This document shows positions 16,932 through 26,139 of a stretch of 64,000 bases of DNA, one piece after another. Under the pieces are notes generated by a model, which was not told where the DNA came from, made no database searches, and saw only the letters and a program-made list of their open reading frames with translations. The position numbers and the translations under genes were made by a program. How positions within the stretch are numbered: the first letter of the stretch is position 1; every line of letters starts with the position of its first letter. Source of the DNA: Thiocapsa roseilacustris (GTDB taxonomy: Bacteria; Pseudomonadota; Gammaproteobacteria; Chromatiales; Chromatiaceae); assembly GCF_041903755.1 (NCBI RefSeq), contig NZ_JBBWVE010000009.1, positions 1 through 64,000 on the forward strand, in the 5' to 3' direction.

Positions 16932-18185
16932 TCAGGCAGTCGCATCGCCAAGGCGGGTTCCCCAGACCGCATAGATGGGATCGGATTCGGCCAGCCGGTC
17001 GGCGTATTTGTCGTCCCGCGGGCGCTGAAGCCCTCGGAGACTCCAGGTTTCGAGCTGGCCGAAACAGCCGGACTCGCGCAGGTACTCGAGCACCAGACCG
17101 AGCCGCTCGAACTCGTGAAGCTCCTGCCAGATGCGGATCACCTTCGGCGGGAACCAGCGGTTGGAGAAGGTGAGGATAAACCGCCCGCTTGGCTTCAGCA
17201 CGCGGGCCACCTCGCGGAACACCTCGAAGGGTCGGGTCAGATACTCGACCGAGACGGTGCAGATCACCGCCGAGAAGGCGACGTCGGCGAACGGCAGGGT
17301 CGGATCGCAATTCAGGTCATGGACCACGCGCTCCGTCAGGATCGGATTGGCGTCCAACTCCGCCATGTTCATGCCGAGACCGGTCACCGCCGCGGGCTCC
17401 AAGGCGGGGGGCAGATGCGAGTGCCAGCTCGTCATCAGGTCCAGGATGCGTGCGTCGGCGGGGATCAGGCGGCCGTAGAGGTCGCTGATCTCGGCGATCG
17501 CCGTGCGGTCGAGATGGTCGACGAGTCGGGCCGCTGCATAGAAATCCGCGTCCGGACGCGGATCGGGACGCGCAAACGGGTCGTCGGTCCAGAAGTCGGT
17601 CGCCTGGCGGTGCCAACGCGCCTGCATGCCGGGACCATCGTCGGTGATCAAGGCATCCACCGCGGTGCACCGCCCGCCACGCTGATCGTCCCAGGCGGGA
17701 ATGGCCTCGATCCGCACGGCCACGTCGAGCGTCCTCTCGGCAAGCGGGTGATTCAGATCCGCGGTGAGCCGATCCGCCTGCACATCGACCACGCGCAGCG
17801 GCCGTCGGTCGCTGCCCGAGAGGCCTTCGACATCCTTGAGGATACCGCGCGGGTAGAAACGCCCGACACGCGGCTCGATCGAGCCCCCGGCGGCGAGGCG
17901 CCGCTTGAACTGCTCGGGACGCAAGCTGCGCAGCAGCTCGTCGCGTGTCGGCGGCAACAGTGCGCCCGGCTCGAAGCGGAGGGTCGCGCGATGGCCGACG
18001 TGGCGATCCATGATCTCGGTCGCCAAATCGGGCGGGAAGGGATCGCGCCGGAGGTCGAGCCGCGTTGCGATCCGGCTGTCGGTGTGTATCGCGTCATCGC
18101 TTTGCCAGTGCAGGTCGAAGCGGATGCGGGCCAGCGCTTGGGTGCTCGTGCGTTCAGGCGGATCCTGCATCGGTGTCTCGGGCAT
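16932..18185 (-). CDS. SlyD-like FKBP domain fused to SAM-dependent methyltransferase
   Basis: 417 aa from ATG 18185; an upstream in-frame start at 18290 adds 35 residues without homology. The N-terminal ~160 residues resemble a SlyD-type FKBP prolyl isomerase (HVGHRATLRFEPGAL, then RVVDVQADRLTADLNHPLA and TLDVAVRIEAI, matching the SlyD DGNHxLAGQxLxFxVEVxxI end). Residues ~240-417 are a class I methyltransferase of the type whose motif I reads LDLMTSWHSHLP instead of LDxGxGxG, followed by VTGLGMNMAELDANP, LPFADVAFSAVICTVSVEYL and VLKPSGRFILTFSN. The substrate is unknown. It lies convergent to the glutaminase with 32 bp between stops. Confidence 0.78.
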   Translation of the reverse strand: MPETPMQDPPERTSTQALARIRFDLHWQSDDAIHTDSRIATRLDLRRDPFPPDLATEIMDRHVGHRATLRFEPGALLPPTRDELLRSLRPEQFKRRLAAGGSIEPRVGRFYPRGILKDVEGLSGSDRRPLRVVDVQADRLTADLNHPLAERTLDVAVRIEAIPAWDDQRGGRCTAVDALITDDGPGMQARWHRQATDFWTDDPFARPDPRPDADFYAAARLVDHLDRTAIAEISDLYGRLIPADARILDLMTSWHSHLPPALEPAAVTGLGMNMAELDANPILTERVVHDLNCDPTLPFADVAFSAVICTVSVEYLTRPFEVFREVARVLKPSGRFILTFSNRWFPPKVIRIWQELHEFERLGLVLEYLRESGCFGQLETWSLRGLQRPRDDKYADRLAESDPIYAVWGTRLGDATA

Positions 18186-18267
18186 CGCATCGGCCTTGGT
18201 CTGTAAAAGGTCCAGTCTGCGTCGAGTGTCGAGCGGCGCGCACCACGGCGACGCACCGCGAGCGGAT

Positions 18268-18297
18268 GTTGTGCTTCCTCGCGTCAGCACAACCTAC
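18268..18297 (+). repeat. Half-copy of the GTAGGTTGTGC palindromic element
   Basis: A 30-bp stretch, GTTGTGCTTCC...GTCAGCACAACCTAC, matches the right half of the full elements at 20958-21033 and (inverted) 53626-53701. It forms a hairpin GTTGTGC/GCACAAC. It sits in the spacer between the methyltransferase start and the comF stop. Confidence 0.7.
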
Positions 18298-18328
18298 GGC
18301 GCTTCTTGATCTGCCGGGCCTGCGGGGA

Positions 18329-19063
18329 TCAGGGCGTTCGCGCGACTGCCCAGACCTGGATCCGTTGAACCCCGGCCTTGCGCAACACCCGGCTCAACTC
18401 GGCGACGGTGCTGCCGGTCGTCACGACATCGTCGAGGATGGCGACATGGCTCCAAGGCAGCGAGCCCGGAACCAGAAACGCGCCGCGAATATTGCGATGG
18501 CGTTCTCGCTCGTCGAGCCCGGCCTGCGGCGGGGTCGGAGCGATGCGGATGCAGGAGGCGTGATCGATCGGCAGGGCCAGATCCCGGCCGACGACGCGGG
18601 CGATCTCCAGCGCCTGGTTGTAGCCGCGGGTGCGCAGCCGGGACGCATGCAACGGGACCGGCAACAGCACCTGCGGGCGAGGCGGATCGACCTCTTGGAC
18701 CCGATCGGCGAGGCATTGACCGAGCACGCGCACCAGATTGAGCCGTCCGCGAAACTTCGCACCTCCGACCAGCATCGGGATCGCCGCCTCGTAGCGAAAG
18801 GCGGCAAGACTGGTCTCGAACGGCGGCGGGCGCCCCTGACAGGCAGCGCACCGCGTCCCCGCAGGCATCGGGCTTCGGAAGGGGACGGCGCATTGGAAAC
18901 AGCAGTCGCGGTTATGCGGCAACTCGGTCGCGCAGCCGAGACAAAGGTCGCGCCCTCCTCCGCTCACGAGGCCGGGCGCACCGCACAGGACGCAGGTCGG
19001 CGGGAACAACACCGACATGAGCCGGGTGATCACGCCGCCCTTCTCGAGGGAATCACCGAACAT
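18329..19063 (-). CDS. comF: ComF-family phosphoribosyltransferase-like protein
   Basis: 244 aa. The N-terminus has a ComF zinc-ribbon set of cysteines (PPTCVLCGAPG, LCLGCATELP, CCFQCAVPF, CAACQG). The C-terminal half is a PRTase fold with the LLPVPLHASRLRTRGYNQAL segment and the PRPP-binding loop VAILDDVVTTGSTVAEL. ComF proteins (GntX in Escherichia coli) aid use or uptake of external DNA. comF head-to-head with bioB is a common gammaproteobacterial arrangement. An internal start at 19018 is possible. Confidence 0.9.
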   Translation of the reverse strand: MFGDSLEKGGVITRLMSVLFPPTCVLCGAPGLVSGGGRDLCLGCATELPHNRDCCFQCAVPFRSPMPAGTRCAACQGRPPPFETSLAAFRYEAAIPMLVGGAKFRGRLNLVRVLGQCLADRVQEVDPPRPQVLLPVPLHASRLRTRGYNQALEIARVVGRDLALPIDHASCIRIAPTPPQAGLDERERHRNIRGAFLVPGSLPWSHVAILDDVVTTGSTVAELSRVLRKAGVQRIQVWAVARTP

Positions 19064-19134
19064 CGGTTGACAAGCGACCGAAGCCCACTAGCATATGTGG
19101 TTTTTCCGCACTCGGAAATCGGCCCATCACGCCC

Positions 19135-20181
19135 ATGTCACCCAAACCTTCCCCACTCCATGTCTCCATCCTGCGCCACGATTGGTTGGTCGAGGAGATC
19201 CAAGACATCCTCGACCTCCCCTTCACCGATCTGATGTTTCGCGCCCAGACGGCGCATCGACTCCACTTCGATCCGAACCGCGTCCAGGTCAGCACACTCT
19301 TGAGCATCAAGACCGGCGCCTGCCCCGAGGACTGCGGCTACTGCGCCCAGAGCGCCCGCCACGAGACCGGGCTCGAGCGCGAGTCCTTGATGCCGATCGA
19401 CGAGGTTCTCGAAGCCGCGCGGATCGCCCGCGCGCAGGGGGCGACCCGCTTCTGCATGGGCGCAGCCTGGCGCAATCCGACCGACAAGAACCTCGAGCAG
19501 GTCATCGCTATGGTCGAGGGCGTTCACGGGCTCGGACTGGAAACCTGCGTCACCTTGGGGATGCTCACCGGAGCCCAAGCGCACCGTCTCAAGGACGCCG
19601 GGCTCGACTATTACAACCACAACCTCGACACCTCGCCCGAATTCTACGGCCAGGTCATCACGACACGCACCTTCCAGGATCGACTCGACACCCTTGAGCA
19701 CATCCGCGACGCGGGTCTGAAGACCTGCAGCGGCGGGATCCTCGGCATGGGCGAGTCGCGGCGCGACCGTGCCTCCATGTTGCGTCAACTCGCCAACCTG
19801 CCGGCCCATCCGGAGTCCGTCCCGATCAACCTGCTGGTCCGGGTCGAGGGTACACCGCTTCAGGCGAGCGAGACACTGGATCCGTTCGAGCTCGTCCGCG
19901 TCGTTGCGGTCGCGCGCATCCTGATGCCGGCCTCCTATGTGCGCCTCTCCGCCGGACGCAGCGAGATGAGCGACGAGCTGCAGGCGCTCTGCTATCTCGC
20001 CGGCGCCAACTCCATCTTCTACGGCGATCGCTTGCTGACCACGCCGAATGCCGAGTCCGACCGGGATCGCGCCTTGTTTGCGCGCTTGGGTCTGGCTTTC
20101 GAAGAGATGGACCCCGAACGCACCGAGCCTGGCGCCTGCCACAAGGCCAAACAGGCATTGGATGCGATTGTCGAGCACTGA
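19135..20181 (+). CDS. bioB: Biotin synthase
   Basis: 348 aa, normal length for BioB. Radical-SAM enzyme that inserts sulfur into dethiobiotin. The 4Fe-4S-binding CPEDCGYC motif (CxxxCxxC) lies about residue 63, followed by SARHETGLE. Other BioB signatures are FCMGAAWRNP, the ETCVTLGML strand, LDYYNHNLDTSPEFY, CSGGILGMGE, and the Arg ligand of the 2Fe-2S cluster in RLSAGRSEM. The gene is divergent from comF across 71 bp. No other biotin genes are in the window. Confidence 0.97.
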   Translation: MSPKPSPLHVSILRHDWLVEEIQDILDLPFTDLMFRAQTAHRLHFDPNRVQVSTLLSIKTGACPEDCGYCAQSARHETGLERESLMPIDEVLEAARIARAQGATRFCMGAAWRNPTDKNLEQVIAMVEGVHGLGLETCVTLGMLTGAQAHRLKDAGLDYYNHNLDTSPEFYGQVITTRTFQDRLDTLEHIRDAGLKTCSGGILGMGESRRDRASMLRQLANLPAHPESVPINLLVRVEGTPLQASETLDPFELVRVVAVARILMPASYVRLSAGRSEMSDELQALCYLAGANSIFYGDRLLTTPNAESDRDRALFARLGLAFEEMDPERTEPGACHKAKQALDAIVEH

Positions 20182-20233
20182 CTGCCGCGCGAGTCGGTCA
20201 TGTCGTCTCGATGTCACGCAAACGGAGAAACAG

Positions 20234-20845
20234 ATGCACGCAACGATTACGGGTAACCTAGCCTTGGCAGCCGGCCTTGCCCTGACGCTCAACACCGCCT
20301 CCGCCGACGAAGTCACGGATCAACTCGACGCGGCCAAGCAGGCTTACGAGGCCGGTGAGCTCAGAACGGCAGCGGAGACCCTGAACAGCGCACTCGAGGC
20401 GATTCGCACACAGATCACGGCCGAGCTTCTGAAGCTGTTTCCGTCACCTCTCGAGGGATGGACCGCGGACGAGGCGCAGTCCCAGTCGGGCGGCCTCGCG
20501 TCCATGTTGACCGGGACCCACCTCAGCCGCCGCTATGTCCGGGACGACGGCGCCGAGGTGACCCTCATCCTGATGGCCGACTCCCCGATGATGCCGATGC
20601 TGACCATGGCCATCTCCATGCCATTCATGATGCAGGCCAACGAGGATCTCAAAAGCTTCTCGCTCAAGGGCGAGCGCGGCATGATGGAGCACACCCCCGG
20701 CACCCAGACCTACAAGGTCACCCTCATGGTCGGAAACCGCCTCCTGGTGCAGGGCGAGGGCTCCGGTCTGACGGATGCCGCTCCGCTCGAGCAGTATCTT
20801 CAGGCGCTGGACTTGGAGGCCATCCAGAGCGCCTTAACCGACTGA
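20234..20845 (+). CDS. Periplasmic protein of unknown function
   Basis: 203 aa from ATG 20234 (GGAGAAA Shine-Dalgarno). It begins with a signal peptide (cleavage after NTASA, residue ~23). The mature protein opens with a helical segment (DQLDAAKQAYEAGELRTAAETL, TPR-like) followed by a mixed region with a Met-rich hydrophobic stretch (MPMLTMAISMPFMM). The family is not recognised. It follows bioB on the same strand by 52 bp. Its TGA stop is the first base triplet of an AACCGCGTC-type palindromic element. Confidence 0.7.
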   Translation: MHATITGNLALAAGLALTLNTASADEVTDQLDAAKQAYEAGELRTAAETLNSALEAIRTQITAELLKLFPSPLEGWTADEAQSQSGGLASMLTGTHLSRRYVRDDGAEVTLILMADSPMMPMLTMAISMPFMMQANEDLKSFSLKGERGMMEHTPGTQTYKVTLMVGNRLLVQGEGSGLTDAAPLEQYLQALDLEAIQSALTD

Positions 20846-20926
20846 ACCGCGTCCCGAGCGATATGCATCGTTTTCGATATGAGGCTAGGCTCGCCGCTAC
20901 AAATGGTCTTGGCAGGACGCGGTTCA
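20843..20926. repeat. AACCGCGTC/GACGCGGTT palindromic element, copy 1
   Basis: 84 bp bounded by perfect 12-bp inverted ends (TGAACCGCGTCC, GGACGCGGTTCA). The first three bases are the stop codon of the 20234-20845 gene. The interior resembles copy 3 in a few words (CGAG..ATATGC) but is otherwise diverged. Confidence 0.8.
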
Positions 20927-20957
20927 GGAAACCGGAAGACCTGTAGCCGAGACGGGA

Positions 20958-21033
20958 GTAGGTTGTGCCGAGCCGTGCGAGGCACACCCTGCCGTCGGTG
21001 CAAGTTGTGCTTCCTATCGTCAGCACAACCTAC
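20958..21033. repeat. GTAGGTTGTGC double-hairpin element, copy 1
   Basis: 76 bp with perfect 11-bp terminal inverted repeats (GTAGGTTGTGC, GCACAACCTAC) and two internal hairpins (GTGCCGAGCCGTGCGAGGCAC and GTGCTTCCTATCGTCAGCAC). The element at 53626-53701 is the same sequence in the opposite orientation with few changes, showing it is dispersed and mobile or once mobile. Confidence 0.85.
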
Positions 21034-21117
21034 GGGGATGGCATTTTCGGGAAATCGCCTGAGTCGCCCCTACGCTTAGGTCGTTTATTCTCGGAAATGT
21101 CTGAGGCGTTTAATCTC

Positions 21118-21206
21118 TGAAACCGCGTCGGCGCCAAGGCCCGCAGACACCATCCAAGATCAACCCCGAACGACGATCGCGCATAGCCCAACGGGACGCG
21201 GTTTCA
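21118..21206. repeat. AACCGCGTC/GACGCGGTT palindromic element, copy 2
   Basis: 89 bp with 12-bp inverted ends (TGAAACCGCGTC, GACGCGGTTTCA). It ends two bases before the epmA stop codon, in the convergent spacer that also contains copy 1. Confidence 0.8.
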
Positions 21207-21208
21207 CG

Positions 21209-22213
21209 TCAAGCCCGCTCGATGGGGAAGGCCAAGACCTGATCGATGTGCGTAGCGCCGATGGCGATCATCAACAAACGGTCGAGCCCGAGCGCAACCC
21301 CGCTCGAAGCCGGCATGCCTGACTGAAGTGCCGCAAGCAGACGCGTATCGGGGGGGATTTCGGCCAATCCGCGCCGGCGACGCTCGGCGCAGTCGTGGGC
21401 AAAACGCGCACCTTGCTCCGCGGCATCGGTCAACTCGTGAAAGCCGTTCGCCAGCTCGACGCCGTCGATGTATAGCTCGAAACGCTCGGCAACCGCCTGA
21501 TCATCGCGCGGCTCAGCGGCAGGCCGAATCCGCGCCAAGGCGGCTTGGGTCGGCGGGTAGTCGCAGAGAAAACTCATGCCGGCACGCCCGAGACACGGCT
21601 CGAGACACTGAGTGAGCAGGAGATCGAGCCAGGCGTCGCGCTCGAGATCCAGCCGATCGGCGTCGGGGATGCCGGCCGTGATGGCGGCCCCGCGCAAGGT
21701 CTGCGCGGGCGCCGTGAAGGGATCCAGGTCCAAGACCTCGCGAAACAGGTCGCGGTAGCGAATGCGCTCCATCGGCAGCCTCGGGCGTTGCAACACGGCG
21801 CGGACCAGATCGGCGACCTCGTCGATCAGCTGTCCGTAGTCCAGACCCGGTCGATACCACTCCAGCAAGCTGAACTCGGGGTGGTGCCGTCGCCCACGCT
21901 CCTCGCCGCGAAAGACCTTGCAGATCTGATAGATGGGGCCGCTCCCCGAGGCGAGCAGACGTTTCATCGGAAACTCGGGCGAGGTCTGCAGAAAGAGCGT
22001 CCGATCGGCGTTGGGCCCAACACCCGATCGCCCCCCCGAGATCGAGAGACTTGCGAGCGCCGGATCCGTCGCACCGGCGTGCGAGAGGATCGGCGTCTCG
22101 ACCTCCATTACGCCGGCGGCGGCAAAAAAGGCGCGAATCCGCGCCAGCATCTCGGCGCGGGCGTGTAGGACGGGGGTCGTTGCGCACGCCGACCAGTCAT
22201 CCCAAGCAGGCAT
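21209..22213 (-). CDS. epmA: EF-P lysine (beta-lysyl) ligase EpmA
   Basis: 334 aa, matching EpmA (PoxA/GenX/YjeA) and much shorter than lysyl-tRNA synthetase because the anticodon-binding domain is absent. Class II synthetase motifs: VMEVETPILSHAG (motif 1 region), ICKVFRGEERGRRHHPEFSLLEWYRPG (motif 2), and SSGVALGLDRLLMIAIG (motif 3). It attaches beta-lysine to Lys34 of EF-P. It lies 75 bp downstream of efp on the same strand, with epmB divergent, so substrate and both modifying enzymes are clustered. Confidence 0.96.
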   Translation of the reverse strand: MPAWDDWSACATTPVLHARAEMLARIRAFFAAAGVMEVETPILSHAGATDPALASLSISGGRSGVGPNADRTLFLQTSPEFPMKRLLASGSGPIYQICKVFRGEERGRRHHPEFSLLEWYRPGLDYGQLIDEVADLVRAVLQRPRLPMERIRYRDLFREVLDLDPFTAPAQTLRGAAITAGIPDADRLDLERDAWLDLLLTQCLEPCLGRAGMSFLCDYPPTQAALARIRPAAEPRDDQAVAERFELYIDGVELANGFHELTDAAEQGARFAHDCAERRRRGLAEIPPDTRLLAALQSGMPASSGVALGLDRLLMIAIGATHIDQVLAFPIERA

Positions 22214-22288
22214 CAGGATAGACAGATCGACGGCAGGGGCGAGCGGACAGCGCCGGTCGCGCCGGCGGCGCTCGACCGCGCGTCGTCT

Positions 22289-22861
22289 TCAGGCCTCTTT
22301 GGCGCGCGAGACATACTCGCCGGTCCGGGTGTCGACCTTCACGAGCTCGCCGGACTGAACAAACAAAGGCACACGAATCACCGCACCCGTCTCCAGGGTT
22401 GCCGGCTTGCCGCCGCCTCCCGAGGTGTCGCCCTTGAGCCCGGGGTCCGTCTCGGTGATCGCCAGGACGACGAAGTTTGGCGCGTCCACGCTCAGAGGAA
22501 CCCCGTTCCAGAGTGTCACCCTGCAGATGTCTTCCTCCTTGATCCACTTGGCCGCATCACCCACGGCGTTCGCGTCGGCGGTCATCTGCTCGAAGCTCGC
22601 CGGGTCCATGAAATGCCATTCTTCGCCGTCGTTGTAGAGATACTGCATGTCGGTATCATGAACATCGGCCGCCTCCACCGTATCACCCGACTTGAAGGTC
22701 TTCTCAACGGTTCGCCCGGTCTTGAGATTGCGCACCCGCACGCGATTGAAGGCCTGGCCCTTGCCCGGCTTGACGAACTCGTTCTCGACGATGTTGTAAG
22801 GATCGCCGTCCAACATGATCTTGAGTCCACCCTTGAACTCGCTGGTACTGTAAAAGGCCAT
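22289..22861 (-). CDS. efp: Translation elongation factor P
   Basis: 190 aa from ATG 22861; the frame opens 17 codons earlier, but MAFYSTSEFKGGLK is the standard N-terminus. EF-P relieves ribosome stalling at proline runs. The modified residue is Lys34 in the loop VKPGKGQAF, consistent with the beta-lysyl pathway of EpmA/EpmB. The three beta-barrel domains are complete, ending VKVDTRTGEYVSRAKEA. Confidence 0.98.
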   Translation of the reverse strand: MAFYSTSEFKGGLKIMLDGDPYNIVENEFVKPGKGQAFNRVRVRNLKTGRTVEKTFKSGDTVEAADVHDTDMQYLYNDGEEWHFMDPASFEQMTADANAVGDAAKWIKEEDICRVTLWNGVPLSVDAPNFVVLAITETDPGLKGDTSGGGGKPATLETGAVIRVPLFVQSGELVKVDTRTGEYVSRAKEA

Positions 22862-22895
22862 ATCATCCTCGTTGACTGTGGAGCTAAACCGCGCA

Positions 22896-23969
22896 ATGGT
22901 ACCGCGAAGCATCGCCGCTTGTCAGACCGCGACGTCGGACCTGTTTCGGGCGCCCGAGCGTAAGTCCGCCTGGAAACAAGACCTCGCCGAGGCCTACCGA
23001 CAGGCCGATGACCTCCTCGCCGCACTCGGTCTGAGTCCGGAGGCGATCCCGGATCTCGACCCCGCTGCACCTGGATTTCGAATGCTGGTCCCGCGCGCAT
23101 TTGCCGCCTTGATGACTCCGGGCGACCCTCACGATCCCTTGCTGAGACAGGTCCTGCCGCTCGGGGCGGAACGCTTGCCGGTCGCCGGATTCACCCGCGA
23201 TCCGGTTGGGGATGGGTCAGCGGATCTCGGTCAGGGGCTGCTTCGCAAGTATGCGGGCCGTGCCCTCCTGATCGTCACGGGCGGGTGCGCAGTGCACTGC
23301 CGCTATTGTTTTCGAAGACATTTTCCATACGCGGATCTTGGCAAAACGCCGGATCGCACGGCCGGCGCACTGGCCGCGATCGCCTCGGACACGACGATAT
23401 CCGAGGTCATCCTCAGCGGCGGGGATCCCTTGATGCTGGACGACGAGCGGCTGGGGGTTCTCGTCGAGCGCCTGCACGAGATCCCGCATCTGAAACGGCT
23501 GCGGATCCATACACGTCTTCCCGTCGTCCTGCCGTCTCGGGTCACCGACGCACTCTGTCGATGCTTGGCCGACTCGCGTCTCCTCGCGATCCTTGTGGTC
23601 CATGCCAATCATCCGAACGAGCTCGGCGCGCAGGCCGAGGATGCACTGCTGCGATTACGTCGCGCCGATCTGACCTTGCTCAATCAAAGTGTCTTGCTGC
23701 GCGGGATCAACGACGCAGCGACGACACTCGTTGCGCTCAGCGAGCGCCTCTTCGAGTGCGGCGTCCTTCCCTACTACCTCCACCAACTCGATCCCGTAGA
23801 GGGTTCGGCACACTTCGCGGTCTCCGACACACAGGCACTGCGGTTCGGCGAGGCGTTACGGGAACGCCTGCCCGGTTATCTAGTGCCGCGCCTGGTTCGC
23901 GAGGTCCCGGGTGTCGGATCAAAGATCCCCTTGCACGCGTCCGCACGAATCGGATCGCCGCTTTTGTGA
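22896..23969 (+). CDS. epmB: EF-P (R)-beta-lysine synthesis protein, lysine 2,3-aminomutase family
   Basis: 357 aa from ATG 22896. Radical-SAM aminomutase with the cluster motif CAVHCRYCFRRHFPY (CxxxCxxC), then EVILSGGDPLMLDDERL, RLRIHTRLPVVLPSRV, and YYLHQLDPVEGSAHF, which carries pyridoxal-phosphate-family signatures. EpmB converts (S)-alpha-lysine to (R)-beta-lysine for EpmA. It is divergent from efp with only 34 bp between starts, so the two promoters must overlap. No EpmC (hydroxylase) is nearby. Confidence 0.95.
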   Translation: MVPRSIAACQTATSDLFRAPERKSAWKQDLAEAYRQADDLLAALGLSPEAIPDLDPAAPGFRMLVPRAFAALMTPGDPHDPLLRQVLPLGAERLPVAGFTRDPVGDGSADLGQGLLRKYAGRALLIVTGGCAVHCRYCFRRHFPYADLGKTPDRTAGALAAIASDTTISEVILSGGDPLMLDDERLGVLVERLHEIPHLKRLRIHTRLPVVLPSRVTDALCRCLADSRLLAILVVHANHPNELGAQAEDALLRLRRADLTLLNQSVLLRGINDAATTLVALSERLFECGVLPYYLHQLDPVEGSAHFAVSDTQALRFGEALRERLPGYLVPRLVREVPGVGSKIPLHASARIGSPLL

Positions 23970-24060
23970 GCGCGTTCGTTTCCCTAACGGGTCGCGAAGT
24001 CCGATAATCGCCGAAACGACAATGCCCCGAAACCCCGTGGATCCCGCACCCGGTCGCAAC

Positions 24061-26139
24061 ATGTCCGAGCAACCTCAACTGCTGGCCTTGCTTCTACTCA
24101 CGACCGACACCGTCGCGGCGGAGCAGTTGGTGGAGCGACTGCGTGGAGACGGGCTTACGGCCCGAGCGCTCGTGACCGCGCGATCGGATCGATTGAACGA
24201 TTTGCTCGCGCGTCGGGCCTTCGACATCATCTTGTGGTGGCGCCACGACGACGACCGTGATTTGGCCGAGGCGATACAGCGCCGCGACGAGCACGCTGCC
24301 GAGATTCCTCTCATCATGATCGCTGCAAACGCGCTCGGCCCCGAGGCGGTGCGCGAGGCGCAGCAACTCGGCGCTCGCGCCCTGCTCGCCCGTTCCGACG
24401 ACGAGCAGCTTGTCTGGACCATCCGGCGCGAGGCGACCGATCTGCGGCAACGTCGCCGCGCCCGTGAGCTGGCGGTTCGGCTCAAGCAGTGCGAACGACG
24501 CTCCCGCGAGCTGGTCGAGCATGCCGGTGCGGCGATCGCCTTCGTGCAGCAGGGTCTACATCTCTACGCCAACAGCGCCTATATCGCGCTGCTCGGCTAT
24601 CCAAGCCTGGACGAGATCCAATCGATTGCCCTCCTTGACCTTGTCGATCCGGACCAGCGCGACCGTGTGCGCGATCTGCTGCAGAGCGCCGAACGGACTG
24701 CGCAAACCGAGCCGGTCGCGATCACGACGCACCTATACTCAAGCCGAGGCAGAAGGTTCGAGGCGCGCTTATCGGCTGCACAGACGCTTCTCGACGACGT
24801 GCCCTGTCTGCGGTTGATCCTTGATCCCCTGCGGGCGACGCGGGGGCGGGCGACGGGCGACGGCATGCCGTCCGATATCGCCGCCGCCCGCACCATCTTC
24901 TTCGAGGAGATCGAAACACGGCTTGGTCCGGATCGATCGGTTCCGCTGCCCTTTGCGGTCTTCTACATCCGCTTGAGACGCCATTCGGAGCTGCTGCGCG
25001 ATCTGGGTTTGACGTACGGGCTAGACATCGTCGACGGATTCGGCCCGGTTTTGACCTCGGTTGCCCTCCAAGCACATGCGCTCACGCGGATCAGCGACGA
25101 CGGCTTCGCGATGATCGTCGACGGCCTGGACGAGAAGGAGGCCGAGGCGCTCGCCGAGCACATCCGCGAGCACGCACGCCTGCCGCAGCGCTTTGCAACC
25201 AGCGGCCACATCGCGCCGGACTGCGATATCGGATACTACCTGGTGAAGGTACGCGCAGCCGCTGCGCAAGACATCCTCAACGCCGCGCACCGGCTGTGTG
25301 TCTACAGCGCGGCATCGCCCGGGGACTGTGCCGGCGGGATGCAGGCCCCGACATCCTTGGCTGCGCGGACCAAACAAACCGCCGTGGACGGCGACACCGA
25401 AGTCGCGGACAAGATCGCGACGGCGCTCGGCAACGAGCAGTTCAAACTCGTCTATCAACCCATCATCAGCCTCATGGGCGACAACCAAGAGAACTACAGT
25501 GTTCTGGTACGCCTGCTCGACGAGAACGGTGAGTTATTGGAGGCCAAGGATTTCATCGGGGCGGCGATCCGACGCGGGCTGATCGAGGAGATCGACAAAT
25601 GGGCGATCCGCGACGCGGTCCGCGTGCTCGCCGAGCAGCGCAAAGCTGGCCATAACCTGCGATTCTTCATCAATCTGGCGGAAGACACCTTCCGCAACCC
25701 CAGTGTCATCCTGCACATCTGCGACTGTCTGCGTGAGCTCGACGTGCGCGGCAACTGGCTCGCCTTCCAGTTTCAGGAAGAGCTTGTCGCGGAGAATCTG
25801 GCCAGTCTCGGCAAGCTGGTCGATGCATTGAAGCAAATCAAGTGTCGGGTCGCGATCAATCGTTTCGGCGCCACCAATCGATCCGAGATGATCCTGCAGG
25901 CGCTCCCGGTCGATTTCGTCGTTTTGATGCCGGATTTTGCCCACGCACTCGCCGAGGAACCGGTCAAACAGCAACGCCTCATGACCATCGCCAATCTCGC
26001 GCGCGAGTTCAACGTGAAGAGCGTGGTAACGGGGGTGGAGGACGCGCGAGCCCTAACCGTTCTATGGACGGCGGGGGTCGATTATGTCCAGGGCAATTTC
26101 CTGCAGCGCCCCTCGCCGACGCTCGACATTCAGCCCTAA
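24061..26139 (+). CDS. FimX-like protein: receiver-like / PAS / degenerate GGDEF / degenerate EAL
   Basis: 692 aa from ATG 24061 (ATG 24022 would add 13). Order: receiver-like domain (~5-120), a PAS domain (~140-270; AGAAIAFVQQGLHLYANSAY), a GGDEF-type domain (~285-420) whose signature is replaced by ISDDGFAMIV, and an EAL-type domain (~445-690) in which the EAL triad reads SVL in YSVLVRLLDENG. Later EAL landmarks remain (FINLAEDTF, AINRFG, VQGNFLQRPS). Both sites lack catalytic residues, so the protein is probably a c-di-GMP receptor and not an enzyme. This matches Pseudomonas FimX, which controls type IV pili. The stop codon TAA lies inside a palindromic element. Confidence 0.85.
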   Translation: MSEQPQLLALLLLTTDTVAAEQLVERLRGDGLTARALVTARSDRLNDLLARRAFDIILWWRHDDDRDLAEAIQRRDEHAAEIPLIMIAANALGPEAVREAQQLGARALLARSDDEQLVWTIRREATDLRQRRRARELAVRLKQCERRSRELVEHAGAAIAFVQQGLHLYANSAYIALLGYPSLDEIQSIALLDLVDPDQRDRVRDLLQSAERTAQTEPVAITTHLYSSRGRRFEARLSAAQTLLDDVPCLRLILDPLRATRGRATGDGMPSDIAAARTIFFEEIETRLGPDRSVPLPFAVFYIRLRRHSELLRDLGLTYGLDIVDGFGPVLTSVALQAHALTRISDDGFAMIVDGLDEKEAEALAEHIREHARLPQRFATSGHIAPDCDIGYYLVKVRAAAAQDILNAAHRLCVYSAASPGDCAGGMQAPTSLAARTKQTAVDGDTEVADKIATALGNEQFKLVYQPIISLMGDNQENYSVLVRLLDENGELLEAKDFIGAAIRRGLIEEIDKWAIRDAVRVLAEQRKAGHNLRFFINLAEDTFRNPSVILHICDCLRELDVRGNWLAFQFQEELVAENLASLGKLVDALKQIKCRVAINRFGATNRSEMILQALPVDFVVLMPDFAHALAEEPVKQQRLMTIANLAREFNVKSVVTGVEDARALTVLWTAGVDYVQGNFLQRPSPTLDIQP

